Assembly: GCA_958510875.1 (NCBI GenBank)
Contig: OY294068.1
Span: 67,496,633-67,560,632 of the forward strand
DNA from: Endomychus coccineus
Lineage: Eukaryota > Arthropoda > Insecta > Coleoptera > Endomychidae
DNA length: 64,000 bases
Direction of reading: 5' to 3'
Made by a program: the position numbers and the translations under genes. Of the stretch, positions 43,110 through 58,158 are shown piece after piece. The notes below the pieces were generated by a model, which had not been told where the DNA came from, ran no database searches, and worked only from the letters and a program-made list of their open reading frames with translations. The number at the start of each line of letters is the position of its first letter. Positions within the stretch are counted from its first letter, which is position 1.

Positions 43110-46100
43110 CAGGGACGCGCCGTCCATATGGGCAAGGTCGTGCGGCGCACGACGGCGCCAAGGCCTTAAAGGCGCCGCTCACCAATACCCAATACCGACC
43201 GCCGACCGCCGGTGAAATATTTCTACTCCTATTCCCGAGGAGTGGGGGAGCGAACATCCGCGTAGCCTTCGACGAGCAGGTTTGAACTTGCAAAATTTTG
43301 CGTGTTCGTAATCGATTTAACAGGTTGATTTTTCATTCTTGTCTTGATGAGCGCATAAGACATATAGGGGCCTTATTTGCTATTACGTATCTACCGAAGT
43401 TGTGAAAAATAGTTACAAATAAGGTAAGTAACTGATAATTACCAGGGATGCACATATGGAAAATAATTGTTTTCCTTTTTAATAATTATTGTTTATGAAA
43501 CAAATAAGACTCAGTGCTTAATAATTTTTATTTATTTTATTTAGATGGCCAGAGAAGAAAAAAAGAAATTGTCTGGTTACCAGAACTTGCTCAACAAGCG
43601 AAAACGGGAGGAAGACTTGGAGAAAACCAATTTCAAAATTAGTCACTTTTTTCTAAAGACCACACAAGACACTACTTCTGATAACAAGTGATTTTCTAAA
43701 ATCAACACAATCAAACTTGCCATCAGAATTAGAAAAGCAAGCTAATGAGGATGAAGATCCAGAAGAATTAGATCTTGATACGTTTCAGTCAGTGTCGGTA
43801 ACATCATGTTCGAGTAAGCAAGACGAATTATGCGAAGAAGCGCCCCTTTCTCACGATCCAGGTCTTTGGCCAAGTGTATTGTCTTCAATTCAGGTGCAAG
43901 AGCTTGTCGAAAAAGGTCCAATGCAATATCAAAATAAAACTATGTATCAGTATCCTAAAGATAAAAGTGGACGTAAGTTTTCCGATATATATTTTACTCG
44001 AATTTTGTTAAATGGTGAAAAGGTTCAGCGTCATTGGTTGCTATATTCTAATGAAAAAAATGCAGTTTTTTGCTTCTGCTGTAAAATATTCAATGACCCC
44101 AACAATCCATTGACTTTAAAAACACTAAATTAAGTAACCAAGACGGATTCAATGATTGGCATCATTTGAGCGAACATTTGAAAATCCACGAAAAAAGTAA
44201 ATCTCATTTTCAAAATTTACGTGTCTGGTCAGATTTACTGGAACGATTAAAAACTAATCGAACCGTTGATTCTGAAATGCAAAATTTATTAAAAAATGAA
44301 ACCAAACATTGGCGCAGTGTCATTGAAAGAATAATGTATACTATTCAATTTCTGGCTGAACAAAACTTGGCTTTTCGTGGTCCTAGTAACAAATTATTCG
44401 AAAGAAATAATGGAAATTTTTTAAAATGTATAGAACTGATAGCAAATTTTGATCCAGTCATGTCTGCGCATATTAATAGATCTCAAAAAAATATTCCACT
44501 TTACCATGGGGATAAAATTCAAAACGAAAGCATTAAATTAATAGGTGACAATATAAGAAATAATATTTTAAACGAAGTTAAAGAAGCGAAGTATTTTTCT
44601 ATATTACTTGATTGTACTCCGGATGTCAGCCGCCAGGAGCAGATTTCTGTTTGCTTAAGATACGTTAATTTAAAAAACAATAGATTTAGAGTCGAAGAAC
44701 GTTTTTTAACATTTAATCCTGTGAGTGATACAACAGGTGAAGGTTTAACCAACTTTTTACTAAAAACTTTGGAGAATTATGGTTTAGACATTTATAATAT
44801 GCGCGGCCAAGGTTATGATAATGGTTCAAATATGAAGGGTAAACACCAAGGTGTACAAAAAAGAATTTTAGACATTAATCCACGAGCAATGTTTGTTCCT
44901 TGTTGTAACCACAGTTTGAACCTTGTCATAAACGATGCTGTGAAATCCAATATATCTAGTATACATTTTTTTTCAACTGTTCAAGAATTATATAATTTTT
45001 TTTCTGCCTCAACCAATCGGTGGTCTGTTTTGAAAAGTAACATTTCAAGTCTGACGTTAAAGCCTTTGTCAGACACTAGATGGTCTAGCCGAATTGATGC
45101 AATAACCCCTCTTAGATTCCAGTTGGTCGAAATTTACGATGCTCTTTTTGAAATTTTATCCAGAAATAATTTTGACACTAGTACAAAACATCTAGCTACC
45201 TCCTTAGGTAAAAAAATTATGAGTTTGTGTGTATGGTAGTCTTGTGGTACAAGATTCTAAATAAAGTGGATGTTGTTACTAAGATTCTGCAATCAAAAAC
45301 ATTTAATATTTCCCAGGCTTGCGAAAGTTTGAGTAAACTCAATGAATTTGTAAAACAATATCGATCTGACAAAGGCTTTATTGACTTATTAGTAGATGCC
45401 AAAGAACTAGCTTCTTGCTTAGAAGTTGATGCAAAATTCATATCCGCAGAAATGTTAAGGCCATGAAAGATTAAAAAACAATTTTCTTACGAAGGTGACG
45501 ACCAGCCGATTGAAAATCAAGAAATGAAATTTAAAGTAAATTGCTTTTTCGGAATGCTAGACATTACTCTTTCATCAGTACATGAAAGATTTAAACTATT
45601 ATCGTGTCATTCTGATGTTTTCAATTTTTTGTGGAATGTTGAGGATTTCGGCAAATACTCTGATCAAGATCAATTTAATTTTTGTAAAAAACTGGAAGAA
45701 ACCTTAACTGACAAAGATCGAAACGAGAAAGATATAGATGGAACAGAACTTTTACACGAATTACAATTTCTGCAAAATGGCGACAAAAAGGCGACGTCTG
45801 TAGTAGAAACACTTAATTACATTGCAATAAATAACCTAACTCACTCATTTCCAAACATTACGATTGCATTGCGCATATTATTAACCATTCCAGTTTCTGT
45901 AGCTACAGCCGAGAGGTCATTCTCTAAATTAAAGTTGATTAAAAATTATTTACGATCTAGAATGGGCCAAGAGCGGTTGGAAAATCTTGCTATTATTTCT
46001 ATAGAATCTGACTTTTTAAAGCAACTTGAAATGGAAGACCTTGTAAACGAATTTGCAAAAAGTAAAGCTAGAAAAGTCCAATTTTTGTAAATCCTCTTCA

Positions 46101-46402
46101 TCATGTATCATGATCATATGTATTATCTGTCTTAAAACAATCGCTATTTTATTTCTGTTTTTTTTTCAATAGTTTGTATCTTTGATACTGTTTTTGTTTT
46201 GTTACTGTTGTTTCATATTCTATTAATATTTTTTGTGTACTTTTCGTTTGTCACAAATAAATATAGACATATATGGTCATTAGTACTAAAGAGTTTTCAT
46301 CAAAAAGTTCGACAGTGAACTATGAGAGAATATTATAATATTGGTGAAAGGCGCCTATCATGATTCCGCACGACAGCGCCGAAAATACTTGGCGCGTCCC
46401 TG
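43110..46402 (+). mobile_element. Younger nested hAT element (copy B)
   Basis: Same termini as 11007-14299, with TACACGAG at 43102-43109 and 46403-46410. Confidence 0.93.
43545..46090 (+). pseudogene. ZMYM1-like hAT transposase, disabled (copy B)
   Basis: Same parts and same frame breaks as 11442-13987: zinc-finger part 43717-44133, central part 44166-45239, dimerisation part 45524-46090. Identical lesions argue against independent decay of the two copies. Confidence 0.85.
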
Positions 46403-47557
46403 TACACGAGATTTATGAGTTGCAGTGCTCAAGTGTTAGTCAACTTGAAACTTTTTTTCACATCAATCTGGAAATTGGAAATAAAAAAGTTAACCAATAA
46501 ACTTGTACTACTTCGCCAGTTTAAGACTAATTTGATTGGTTTTTACCTCTACTAAAATTGTATATACAGGATGTAAAACAAAGGGCGGGTTTCCTCGGTC
46601 AATTTTGATCTTGGGAACAGCGTTAATCAAACACACTGCATATTAGAATTTTATAAAATGTGCTTCCCGAAGTGTCTCCTATAAACTATTTTTTGAATTT
46701 TGATCGTAGAATTTTTCTTGAAAAAGATCAGAGGTTTTAGTAAAATGTCACATTTTCATTATAAAATAAAAAATAACGTATCAATTTATGACGAACAAAA
46801 CAATGTATGCAAGTCAGTGTCAATACCATGTTTACACCTTTGCTAAAAATAATTTTAACACCAGTGCCTTAAAATAAATAAATTTTAGATACTGCCAGTA
46901 CCTATTCTAAAACTTATATTTTAACGTAAAGTTACATTTGGCTTATATTTTTAGAAAAATGTTTGAAAATTAAAACTATAATTACTTAATTAGACATAAT
47001 TAATACTTACCGGTTAGTTGCAAACTGTGCAACTTTACTTTACTGAACTAACTAAAGACAGGACAGAACTAAATCCTAGATTCTTTTCAAACTTCAAATT
47101 TTAAAGGTGTGATTTCATTGGCTCAATGTCAATAGTTTCCTCCACTTATAAAATCTAAAGACGATTCCAATTAGGATATTTTGGTAACACAAATTCTGAA
47201 AATTTGTTAAGCTTTCAGGAAAAACCATATTGATTTTATGACGGGGTCTATTGTCGTATTATGCTAATGCCGATATGGGATATTTCCGAGGGATACCTAC
47301 TTCGCTTATTTCATTACATGTTTCCACAGTTGTTTGTCCATATTGAAAATTTTTATTTTTTTGCAGAAATCCGAAAATACCTAAAAATATGCACTTATAG
47401 AATTTATTCAAAACATGCAAATATGCATTTTGCATATTTCCTGAGCTCTACAGTGATAACTTATTGTAATAACCAGATAATAGATCATTTTTCACTCAGT
47501 GATCCTAACATTAATTACCTTTTTAATGACATGTCAATCGCATTTTTCAATAATAAT

Positions 47558-48754
47558 ACCGGGATATCATCTTGGTCAAGGGTTGTTGTGGAATCTAAAA
47601 CGTGTGTCTTACTTTATGTTATCAAAACTTGTGTCAAATTAATTAATTTGAAGTTTCTAAAAGTGAGAAATTTCGCAATTTTATACGAATGTTATAACAC
47701 TCAGAAGTCTCTAGCGCTTTAGACTCCGGGATTTTCACGTGGCCTATCGAAATTAGAAGGTTCGAATTGTATAAAAACACAATTGCCTGAACGCCAGATG
47801 TCCTATGTAATTAGCTACGAACTTAATCATTTTGACATATGCCTCGAGGAGCTCGCTACGCGTCAGTTAGAGTTTATACTTTTTACCTCGATCTTGTCAA
47901 TTCGGGGCCGTTTTATGCCCCGTGCGGCCGGCGCCAGTTGTAATCATCGACATATACATATGGACTGCGCCTGGCAATGATAAGCGCGGCTAATGCAGGC
48001 GAGAGAGAGGGAAAACGAAGAGGCCGGCTCTATCGCGTTTCTATTGGCCGCTGCGTACTGTAGCTAGTATGTTTACGTCCCGAGCCGGCCTTTTCGTTTT
48101 CCCTCTCTCTCGCCTGCACTAGCCGCGCTTATCATTGCCACGCGCAGTCCATATGTATATGTCGATGGTTGTAATAGTGTTTTCGGCTATAGGCCGCTAG
48201 CTTTTAACCGCTTTTGGGTATATTTTACGTCGCACGTTAGACGCGCGTAGCTGAGACCTGAGAGTACCTGTTTCTATTTTAATTAAATTTTCCAATTTAA
48301 TCGACATTTTGGGGCCTGAGACTATGCTATTTAGTTGGCCCCGTTCATAAACTAACGACATGGAGCGAAAACCGCATGTGAAAAGTCCTCGTAAAGACGT
48401 TCTGTCTGATTTGCACTTTTCTAACTCGCAAGCTACGCGCTCCTCACGCGAACGTCACTCGATTTATCGAAAATTAACCAATTTAAAACAGTTTTCGACC
48501 CCGTTTGTGGCTATTGCGACCTTGTAAAAGGTTCAAAGTTAACATTTCGTTTTACGTTCCACAACCACCCTTGACCAAGATAATTTTTAATTTGTAGTTC
48601 ATTATTGTTTTACAAGTGAAATAAATAGGTATGGAATTTGTAGGTTATTGATGATGTCAGTGTGACAGTAACATAATTATTTCAAACGTAAAGTAAGACA
48701 CACGTTTTAGATTCCACAACCACCCTTGACCGAGATAATTTTTGATATCCCGGT
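47558..48754. mobile_element. Inverted-repeat element with giant palindrome (copy B)
   Basis: Copy of 15455-16651. The palindrome arms are at 47936-48030 and 48082-48175. Confidence 0.65.
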
Positions 48755-49156
48755 ACCTCCTTGGAAACTAGTTAAGGAATGTTGAATGAATTCTTGGAAT
48801 ATAAAAATTAGTCTAAATTCATGAGGATTGTCATGTTTGAATTCAATCAACAAGTATAATATGAATATAAAAAAAAAACACTTGAAAGTGGTTGAATACC
48901 CATTTTAAGTAACATGTCTGATTACAAAATTCTGTAATTCGACCCCAACTAAAATTTCTAATTCCACTATATGGTAAATAAATTGGAAAATTACCATCAG
49001 TTTTATTTATTTTCTTTATATCACAAATATATATATTACAATACATAATTGTACTAGAGTATACTTAAATGAAAACATTACAAAAATTAAATTGTCTAAA
49101 TAAAATAATATGTATATCAAAAAAATTATTATCTACTAATATAAAAATTGAGCAAA

Positions 49157-52100
49157 TCAATAATGTAGGGATTTTGGTGTATTCAACACTTTCAAAGGAG
49201 TACTCCTGTCAATTCTAGAGTTTGGAGTACGACATAGCCTCTTAGGAGATCGAGATAGTAAAGCTTTCTTGATAGGAGGTGCATTCTTAGGAGTATATTT
49301 CATTGGCGATAATACCTTTGTTCTCGCATTATTATATGGATATGCATTTTTAATCACAGGTGAAGTTTCTCCCGAATTTAATATTGAATTATTTTCTGTC
49401 AGCTGTTTTGCCAGTATTAATTTCTCCTTATTGGATAAATTACAAGCTCTTCTTCTAGGAGATATATTGTTTTTACTCGTTCTTTTGTCTTCACCTCTTA
49501 GAATGCGAATTCTCTGAGATATCTTGATTTCTGAATTGCGATTTGCACCAATCTTGTATGAAATTTTACTTTGCCTAGGCGTTTTATTGGATCTATTAGT
49601 ACAAACAGAACCAGAAGAATCAGAATCTAAAACATTATCGAATAATTTAGCTTTGGCGAGAACCATGCCGGCATTCTGACTTCTCAGTTTAGCCAGAGAT
49701 GGACGTCCATTTGCAGAAGTATTATTAGGGCTTTTTATAGAATAAAAGAAACCCTCTGCACTAGTCCAATGAACAGATGAATTACCAGAAAAGTTGCTGT
49801 GATTTTGGGAATTTAAACTAGATCCGGGACTCATTCTGAACGAATCGTTAGTTTTAGGCAATGATGAACGTAAAAACCTTTTCGTTCCTGGCAAGTTTGG
49901 TGTTGAGGTATTGTTTGCAGATGACACATTACCCATATCTCCATTTTTCAACGTAGTAGGTAGACCTGTTTGAACGGTATTAGGTTTACCACGTCTGAGA
50001 TTAACTTTCGGAGCAAATTGATCTGTACTAACATGCCACGATTGGGTTCTAGTTATTTTAGAATTTTGTTTCTCCAATTCTTTTGACCTTCTTCTTAGAC
50101 TTCCAATTTTTCTAGCACTTGGCGATCGTATCCTGACATGTTCAGAACTCTGTCTTATTTTTAATCCTCTACTTAGTCTTTTCGCTAATTGGTCAGTAGT
50201 AAGACAAAGAGGTTCGGCCTGAACTAAAACTTGTTCATAAGCCGTTTGTACGTTCTTTATATTATCATCTCTATTTTTCGAAATTGGTTCAGTGGCTTGA
50301 GATTCCATATTATCTATTTCTATGGAGATTCGTCTTTCAATTGCAGATACCCTATTCTTTATCTCTTCATATTCTATTTTCGGAACTCTTACATAATCGG
50401 GTTCTGTTGAACTCTGCGTTTCTGATTGAGGATTTAGTGATTCATTTTCTTTCGAAATGTTGACAACTTCTAAAGGTTGTTTGAACTGTTCCTTCTTCGA
50501 ATAGTGCTGCGGTGCTGTGAACGAATTTCTCTTATTCTTTCTGAAATTAGCTACTTGACTGACTGCGGACCATCTTCGTTCCAGAAGAGTTCTGGGACCC
50601 ATACTATTTCTTCTACTTGTTATGTCATCTTCAGTCTTTGCGTTTTTAACATTCTTATTTCTCAAAGTCCAATGGGACTTCTTGTGCTTTACCCTAGAAA
50701 TAAATAAGAAAGAAGTATTAAAGGTAACTTTAACTTTGGATGAACTATATCAAAATATGTCGAAGCTCGCATTTATTCAGGCTTCTCCACAATGGTTACA
50801 AAATATTTAAAAGGGAGCTTGATCAGATATCATAAGTTCTAACTTAAACTATTTTCATGTTTTACTTGTTTCAAATTATGAACTATATAATTGATTTGTA
50901 TCATTCAAGTGAGGACAAGTACTTCTTGCATTGTAGATAAAAATCACCTACTAAGATTCCAAAATCCCTTTACTTTTCACATCCTTAACCCTAGATCCAT
51001 ATTCCATTTATTACATACAATTTAAATTCTTGTATTAGTATATTATATGTATTCGCAATAACAAAACGTTGGAAGTTGTGTGAAATTATCATTATATACA
51101 ATTAAGAACAATAGAATATTCTTCACAAACTACTACTATAAAAACGTAGAGCAGTTATTTTTTGAAACTACATCGTCGTTTAAATTACAATAGACACCAT
51201 TACACAGTATGACTTTTCCCCAGGAATTTAAATCAGTTAACAAATTGAATCTATTTTTTCTTCAATTTAATTGTGTTATTAATATTTTCAATATGACAGT
51301 ATTGAATTTAAAAATGTTGATTGCAATTTTGAACTTGCAATGCATCAGATCTAGGAGTGTATTTGAATGATTGATTATTCTAGAAGTTGGATAGGGAATA
51401 AAATAAAGGTTTAATTCAAAAGTGGGAATATACTGGAGATTCCAAGATGTGATGTTGGAATGAATTGATGAAATGTTCTTTATATCGTACTTCAAACAAG
51501 CTACTTGTCTGACCAATGTATAAGGCATCGCACTCTTCACAAGATAGCTATAAACTAATGATCTAAGATTGACAGTTTTGGTTTCAGAATTTGAAAATAT
51601 ATGAATTTTTAAAATGGTCTACAAGCTATATTTAAATTTTATTCGGAAACAATATTGAAATTTTATCAGAAATTACTCCAAAATACGTCACAGATACTAA
51701 TTTTTGTTAAATTTTTCTTTTACTTGAATACTGTTTATAGTGTTTCTGAGAGATTTTTGTGTGTATCAATTAGTCAATCATTCCTGTCGCTTATCGATTT
51801 GTTTATTGAGTGGAATTGAAGAGGCTCTATGCATCATGGAGCAGAAAGCTGCATTTTCATGTTTGAATCTAAGGGGGTAATAACATCGGCAAATGTGGAT
51901 TTTCTAAAAATATTAACATTGATTTCTTTGTTGTAATTTATTAGTATGAGGTCTAGGAAGTCAATCGTTGATTATTTAATATGAATTTGATTTCTGTATT
52001 ACCATTAGGATAGCTATGAATATTTATGAGTTCCTCTTCGTTTCCGGTGAAACACGCTACATTATCTATGCCAAAATATAAATTTATTTGTTGATAATAA

Positions 52101-55100
52101 AATATTTTTCCGAAATTGGACACGAATACAGCAGCAGCCAATTTGGGACTTAGTGGAGAGTAATTTTCTGCACGAGTTCAAATAGATTCAGAATTTTGTT
52201 TTTTACAATAATATTGACATTCTATTTTTCCAAATGATTTTTAATTAATTGCAAGCATTCTTTGTTGGGATTTTTAAAACATATTAGACACTTTGAAAGA
52301 GACTAAAATTGCGTTATTGGGAATGTGCAAGTTTTTGAGTTTTGGTGATAGTTCAAGAGAATTTTGATGCAGTATTTTAATTCTGATGCAAAGTTCGCGT
52401 ACTTTTTGAAATTGATGGATATTTTTGAGAATTGAATTTAGTTTGATGGAGATTTCTCTAAGGAGTGAATTAATTTAAGAAATCACAGGCCTGATGGGTT
52501 CTCCTTCTTCATGGTTTTTAATGAGTCGACATAGTTTCGGAGCTGGTGGATTCATATTTGGAACGGCGAATGTACCTTTTCTATTGAGAATTGAGCGAGT
52601 TAATTTCAGTTTAATTTGAATTTTTGAAGTCGGATATGTTTCAAGTACTGCTAGGTTTTCGTTTTTGATAGATTGATTCGTTTTGCCTCGATAATTGGAT
52701 TTCTCTATGATAGTTAAATTTCCCTTATGGTGAATTTTGACATGTGGTTGGTTCATTTCGGGCAATTGATTTGTTCTCTGGGTAAGACGCGTTCCTTACC
52801 CAATACATTTAATTAATTTTTGGAGAAATTCACGTTGGACAGGTTGATTACTCGATACGGAAATTTGGATTAGGCAATGAGTTTCAATTCTGGCAAATTT
52901 TTCAGCTTTTAGGTTGTGTTTTGTATTTTGTTTGAATTATAATACTGATTGTTTCCCAAAATGTATGATCGGATACATGAAATTCTATCAATTGAGGGGA
53001 AGGGCTTAGCCCCCAGATACACTTAGGCCATTCAGTTGTACCCATTGTGTCATCCGTAGTCAGAAGCTTATTCTATTCTAGCAGGTTTGTGGCGAGTTAG
53101 AAATCAATATTGCTAACGCTGGCTTCCAGAAGTTCTTTTGGTAGCAGTTTTGTCTCGCCAAAGTAACGGTGCCTGAGGTATGTCAAAACATGGCATTCCA
53201 ACAGGATGAAGCCGTTTCTTCTACCTCTGCATTTCCTACATATAGGATCATCTATGATGCCCGTAGTATGAAGATGTTATCAAGACTACAGTGACCCGTT
53301 AGGATTCCAGTCGTCCCTATGATGTTCCTTCTGTTTAGAGAAAGATGTTTCTTTGAAAGTCTAGACACAAGCTCTTTGATAAAGAGCTTGGTCTGCCTCA
53401 TACTGGTGATTCTCGCCACAGGTCAGACCACTCTTTGTTCAGTTGGCCCAGAAGGGCGACTGAAACAAAAACTTAGAAAATTCCACCGCCCTTGCTAAAC
53501 ATTGCTTTGATTATAACCATCAATTCCATTACAAAAATGTTAATATTTTAAATAAGGAAACCAATTATTATAAAAGATCTATTCTGGAGATGATTCACAT
53601 AAAACGTGACTCCAAATCTGTCAATCATAGGACTGACGTTCAGACACTAAGTCATATTTATACTAACTTAATTAATTAATATTCTTGCAAATTCCTACAT
53701 GCGTCCTTATAATGTTAAAAGTATATTTTAGGTAGAATGTCAAAAGTATATTCCAGAGACCAGACCTTCTTTTATTACCTAATAAATCATGACATCTGGT
53801 TCGAAAGTAAATACTTGAGCTCGTCTCGTTTGTTAGTCGTTCATAGACCTTGATGACATGTGTACGTATTTTTTGAGAATTCTACTAAACAGTGGATTCT
53901 TGATATATTATACTTATAACATTGTTGTGTTACAATTTCGATTTCGTGTTTCTGTTCGTTTTGGCGACGTTGGCATTTTAAACGAAATTGGTGCGATTAG
54001 GACGCTTTATGTTAATACAATTAGTTATAAGTAATCAGGTTATTGAAATAATAAATTTTCTGATGATGGTCGTGAGACCGAAACGTACGTAAAGACGAAA
54101 ATATAAAACATAAGTGTTAATGTGACCTATTTCCCGAGAATTTATATATAATTCATACCTGGGTCAAGAATCTTCATTATAAAAAATTGTACTGAACGAA
54201 TAAGTTTCTGAACAAGAGTGATTCATTGTGAGTATATAGTTAAAAAATAGTATTTTTAGTGGATAAGGGTGATTATTTCTTATCAATAACTGTAGTAATT
54301 GTGAATTGTCTTATACAGACACGTCATCCTATCTGTTATCCCAGACTGAACGCGTCTTTCTCTCATAATGAATAAATTAACCTTTTTAAGCCTCGGCTCA
54401 GCAATATTTTACAAATCTTGGAATGTAATGCTAGACACCCTCATGTAGTCAAGAGATAATTTCTCTCTGAAGTAGTATTTATCAGTCGGTAAGCCGCATT
54501 TCATCTAGAAGATTATTTTCAAAAATGTTAGAATCCAAAATCTCTGTGGACGACTTTCCATTTGTTTTTTATCGAAATAAGCGAAGAGGATATTATTATT
54601 ACATTTAACAACTGAATGTGTTAATACCTATGAATTTTTCGAATCAAATCACATTTGCCATGAACTGTATTTTCATAAAAGTGAGATTAGAAAACATGCG
54701 ATATCGGACAAAAAATAAATTATTTCTAATGAATAATTCCACTATGAAACACTTTCCATCGTATCGTCGGAAATCGGAAGCATTAGAATTCAGCTTTAAA
54801 TAATAATAAAAACCAGTATTACGAAATCATGTATATTACCTCCTCCTTGATAGCCGTTTCGATCTTCAAGGTATCATGAAACTTCGATGGTTTGACATTG
54901 CCAATCAGGCTGAACAATTTGACCGAAATGAAAAAGGATTTTGAATTTTTGCAGAATAGAAGTTTCCAAAAGCTCTAACAGAAGAATTCGAAGTGATTTT
55001 GGCTTTATCTATAACTCATTATAGATTACACGAAGGCTTGTTTCTAAATGTTCGAGAAATCAAAAATGGTATAGAAATAAAACCAAGGATGAAACTTTGA

Positions 55101-56062
55101 AATTGAGAAAGCTAAATTAACAGCCTTTTATGTGATCTGAGGGTTTCTTAATAAATATTAAAATTTTTTTGTGGACAGATTATTAAGAACCAGTGAATTG
55201 AATCACATATTTATAATCATATAATTTGAACCAAAGCATACTCCAAAATCATTGGAACTTATTCATCAAGACGGACAAATGATTGATTCTGTTGTATTTT
55301 TTTACTCTAAAATACAAAAGTTATTTCAAAATAATTCAATTTTCAAGAACTAATAAAATCGATAAGAATAGTAATGAACGACATACCTTTCAGTCTTCTC
55401 TGTGTTACATTCTCTACGATCCATAACGCGCAGTTTATCGTTTCTTGGGCTGTAAAATCAATACAATGAGTATTTAAATTTATGATTCAGATCAACTTAC
55501 TTTGGATGTCCACTAATAGGAGTACGTATTGGGGTAAAGGGTGTGTTAAGTACATTCTTCTCAGGTAATCTATCGATCAGATCTTTCCTGTAATATTTCA
55601 TTTCATATTGGTATGGTGCAATTAACGTGGGAATCACTTTAAAGCAAGAAACCCCAACCCTCACATGCGACTACATTCATTATCATATTGACTACTCACT
55701 TTTTCTTTGTTGACAAACCGTTAAGATCTACTTTTCGTTTCTTCACAGATCCGTTAATAGATGGTGTAAGTAATAAGTCTGGGGTAACAACTGTAGAGGG
55801 TATGCTATCATCTGTTTTATTTCCAACAATTTTCTTTAAACCATTGAACATTCCTGTTAATTCATGAACATCAAAAATGTATTACAGTGAATTTGAATTT
55901 TTTAAATTTAGGTATAGTAAATACATTACTTGTTAATGATCCACTGCGACGTTTTTTCTTTTTATCTGATGTCAGGTCATCTTCAGAAGATTTGAAGTTC
56001 CCAACATGATCAATTATATGTTCAGGTATTATTCCTATTTTATTGGCATTGTCTATCAGCAG
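49157..56062 (-). CDS. ARHGAP11A/RhoGAP54D-like protein, C-terminal exons (copy B)
   Basis: Exons 56062-55930, 55853-55700, 55587-55501, 55449-55387 and 50693-49157, identical to copy A. Here the DNA upstream of the first exon is continuous to 64000 and shows only repeats. The GAP-domain exons must therefore lie beyond the window, behind an intron of more than 7.9 kb, unless a small exon was missed. Confidence 0.75.
51233..54293. pseudogene. Penelope / LINE / Penelope debris in RhoGAP intron (copy B)
   Basis: Same three fragments as in copy A: minus-strand Penelope at 51233-52823, minus-strand LINE at 53003-53473 and plus-strand Penelope end at 53483-54293. The rest of this intron, 50700-51233 and 54300-55380, is unremarkable. 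Confidence 0.6.
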
Positions 56063-56522
56063 CTGAAATGTTTATATTATGTAATTATACGATAGTCTCC
56101 CGAATAGTAAAATTGAAACAATTATATTACTTAAACTTTTGTAGAGAGAAGCTGATATCATACAACCCAAAAACATTGCATGCTGTGATTTCCAACTTAC
56201 TAATTTTAACAGTTGATTATTTTTCTGTTGGCATTACACCCTATCCATCGAGTTATTGAAATTGCTACGAATTTTGATACATTCAAATTAGATTTTCTAT
56301 TTTGTAATGCTCAGTTGATAGCCCAATATGTTATTTAATTCGCGATAAATAACATACCATCAATAAATTTTTTGAGGGGATAGGATGACTTGCAGATATG
56401 ATAAGGTTATTTTCTGCATTATAAGTACAAATAAATATTTGGAAATACAGTATTTCTGATGGAAATATTCCTTTTTTTATTATGTATTTATTTTGTACTA
56501 TAAATTGTTACTCAATTTGTTA

Positions 56523-56983
56523 TTTAAGGGGTGCGTCTTCAAAGGATTATTGTATCCCCCTCTCGGTACCCTTGCGAGCACCCCATTGTGTTAACTTAGA
56601 TGGTCTTCTCCCCTACCTCTGTCCCAGATCTTCTGGTCTGTATCACTTCCCTCATTCGTCTGGATGAGGTTTATCTATATTCCTATTCCTGAGGGAATCG
56701 AATATAATGGCCTGTAACGCGTTGTCAAAGGATCCCTCGATGTCAAGGAAAGCACACTATTTTTTCAAAGATTTTTAACTTATAGGTCTATGAGACTGGA
56801 GAACAATGGATTTTCTTTTGCATCGTTTTGTTATGAATCCCACCTCCACCCTACTCCAGATTTGAAGGATATATCCCAAACCTAGGCTACTCCTATAAAT
56901 TCTCATGAGTGTTGGGATAATCGTTGATTCCCTTCTAAAGAAAGGCGACACAACACCCGTAGACTTATATGGACTGAAGGACT
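56523..56983 (-). pseudogene. LINE reverse-transcriptase fragment (copy B)
   Basis: Copy of 24420-24880. Confidence 0.6.
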
Positions 56984-56984
56984 T

Positions 56985-57977
56985 GTAGTCCAGGCAATAA
57001 GCCGGGAAAAAGGCCATAATAAAAAAATATATATAGTAAGCTAGAATTTCAAAACTTTTTTGCATTTTGTTCCTAATACCCCATAGATCATTCATGACAA
57101 TCAAGACCGCGGGGGTCGACCTTTCTACCCCCTCAAAACGGGGTTTCAACCCCTCAGAGGAGTATTCTTATAAAAACAGTCCAAAATTAATGAATTAAGA
57201 GCCGAAAATGACTCCTAGTATGTTTTTTGGGTCGCTGATCACGATTCCGCAGCTAGTTTTCTCGGAAAATTTGGAAAATTTATATATAATATATATAATT
57301 TATAATTTTGTTGCAAAAATGACCTCTAGTAGGTTTTTTGGGTCGCTGATCACGATTTCGCTGTTATTTTTCCCAAATTCGGGAAATTTGACTAGAGGTC
57401 ATTTTTGCTCAAATTTACCGAATTTTCCATCTGGAGAGTTTTTTGGGAAAAATAACAACGGAATCGTGATCAGCGACCCAAAAAACCTACAGGAGGTCAT
57501 TTTTGCAACAAAATTGTAATTTATTATTCACAACCGTCTCAGGAAAATCTCAAATTTTCCGAATTTTCCATCTGGAGTTTTTTTGGGAAAAATAACAGCT
57601 GAATCGTGATCAGCGACCCAAAAAACCTACTAAAGGTCATTTTTGCAACAAAATTATAAATTGTATATTATATATAAATTTTCCAAATTTCCCATCTGGA
57701 GGGAATTTTCCGAGAAAACTGACTTCGGAATCGTGATAAGCGACCCAAAAACATACTAGGAATCATTTTCGGCTCTTAATTCATTAATTTTGGATTGTTT
57801 TTATAAGAATGCTCCTCTGGGGGGTTGAAACCCCGTTTTGTGGGAGTAGAAAGGTCGACCACCGCGGTCTTGATAGTCATGAATGATCTATGGGGTATAA
57901 GGAACAAAATGCAAAAATTTTTTTGAAATTCTAGCTTACTATACTTTTTTTTATTTTCCGGTTCGTTGCCTGGATTG
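56985..57977. repeat. Foldback element FB2, complete (copy B)
   Basis: Both arms are present here. The right arm passes the point where copy A is cut (57912) and ends near 57977 with a diverged version of the left-arm end (TTGCCTGGATTG against CCAGGCAATAAG reversed). About 1 kb, no transposase. Confidence 0.75.
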
Positions 57978-58158
57978 CTTGATTGTCTAGTACATAATAA
58001 CATGACAATCCTAGAAAATATTAGAAATCCATACCATTTCTCGATCCATCCTTGGAATAAGGATGAGTAATATCAATGTGAATATATACGAAGCAGTCAA
58101 ACTACACGTACCAGAAGGTGTTTAATCTATTCTTCACTATGAAAACCATTGTGAGTTA

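Larger units (their letters stand above)
41624..47453 (-). mobile_element. Older hAT element (copy B)
   Basis: Copy of the element at 9521-15350, with TGATAACT on both sides and transposase remnants at 42035-43103. Confidence 0.75.
41502..57912 (+). repeat. 16.4-kb duplicated block, copy B
   Basis: Same content as 9399-25809 at +32103. Unlike copy A it continues without a gap into unique DNA at 57913, so it shows the true right-hand neighbourhood. Confidence 0.9.
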
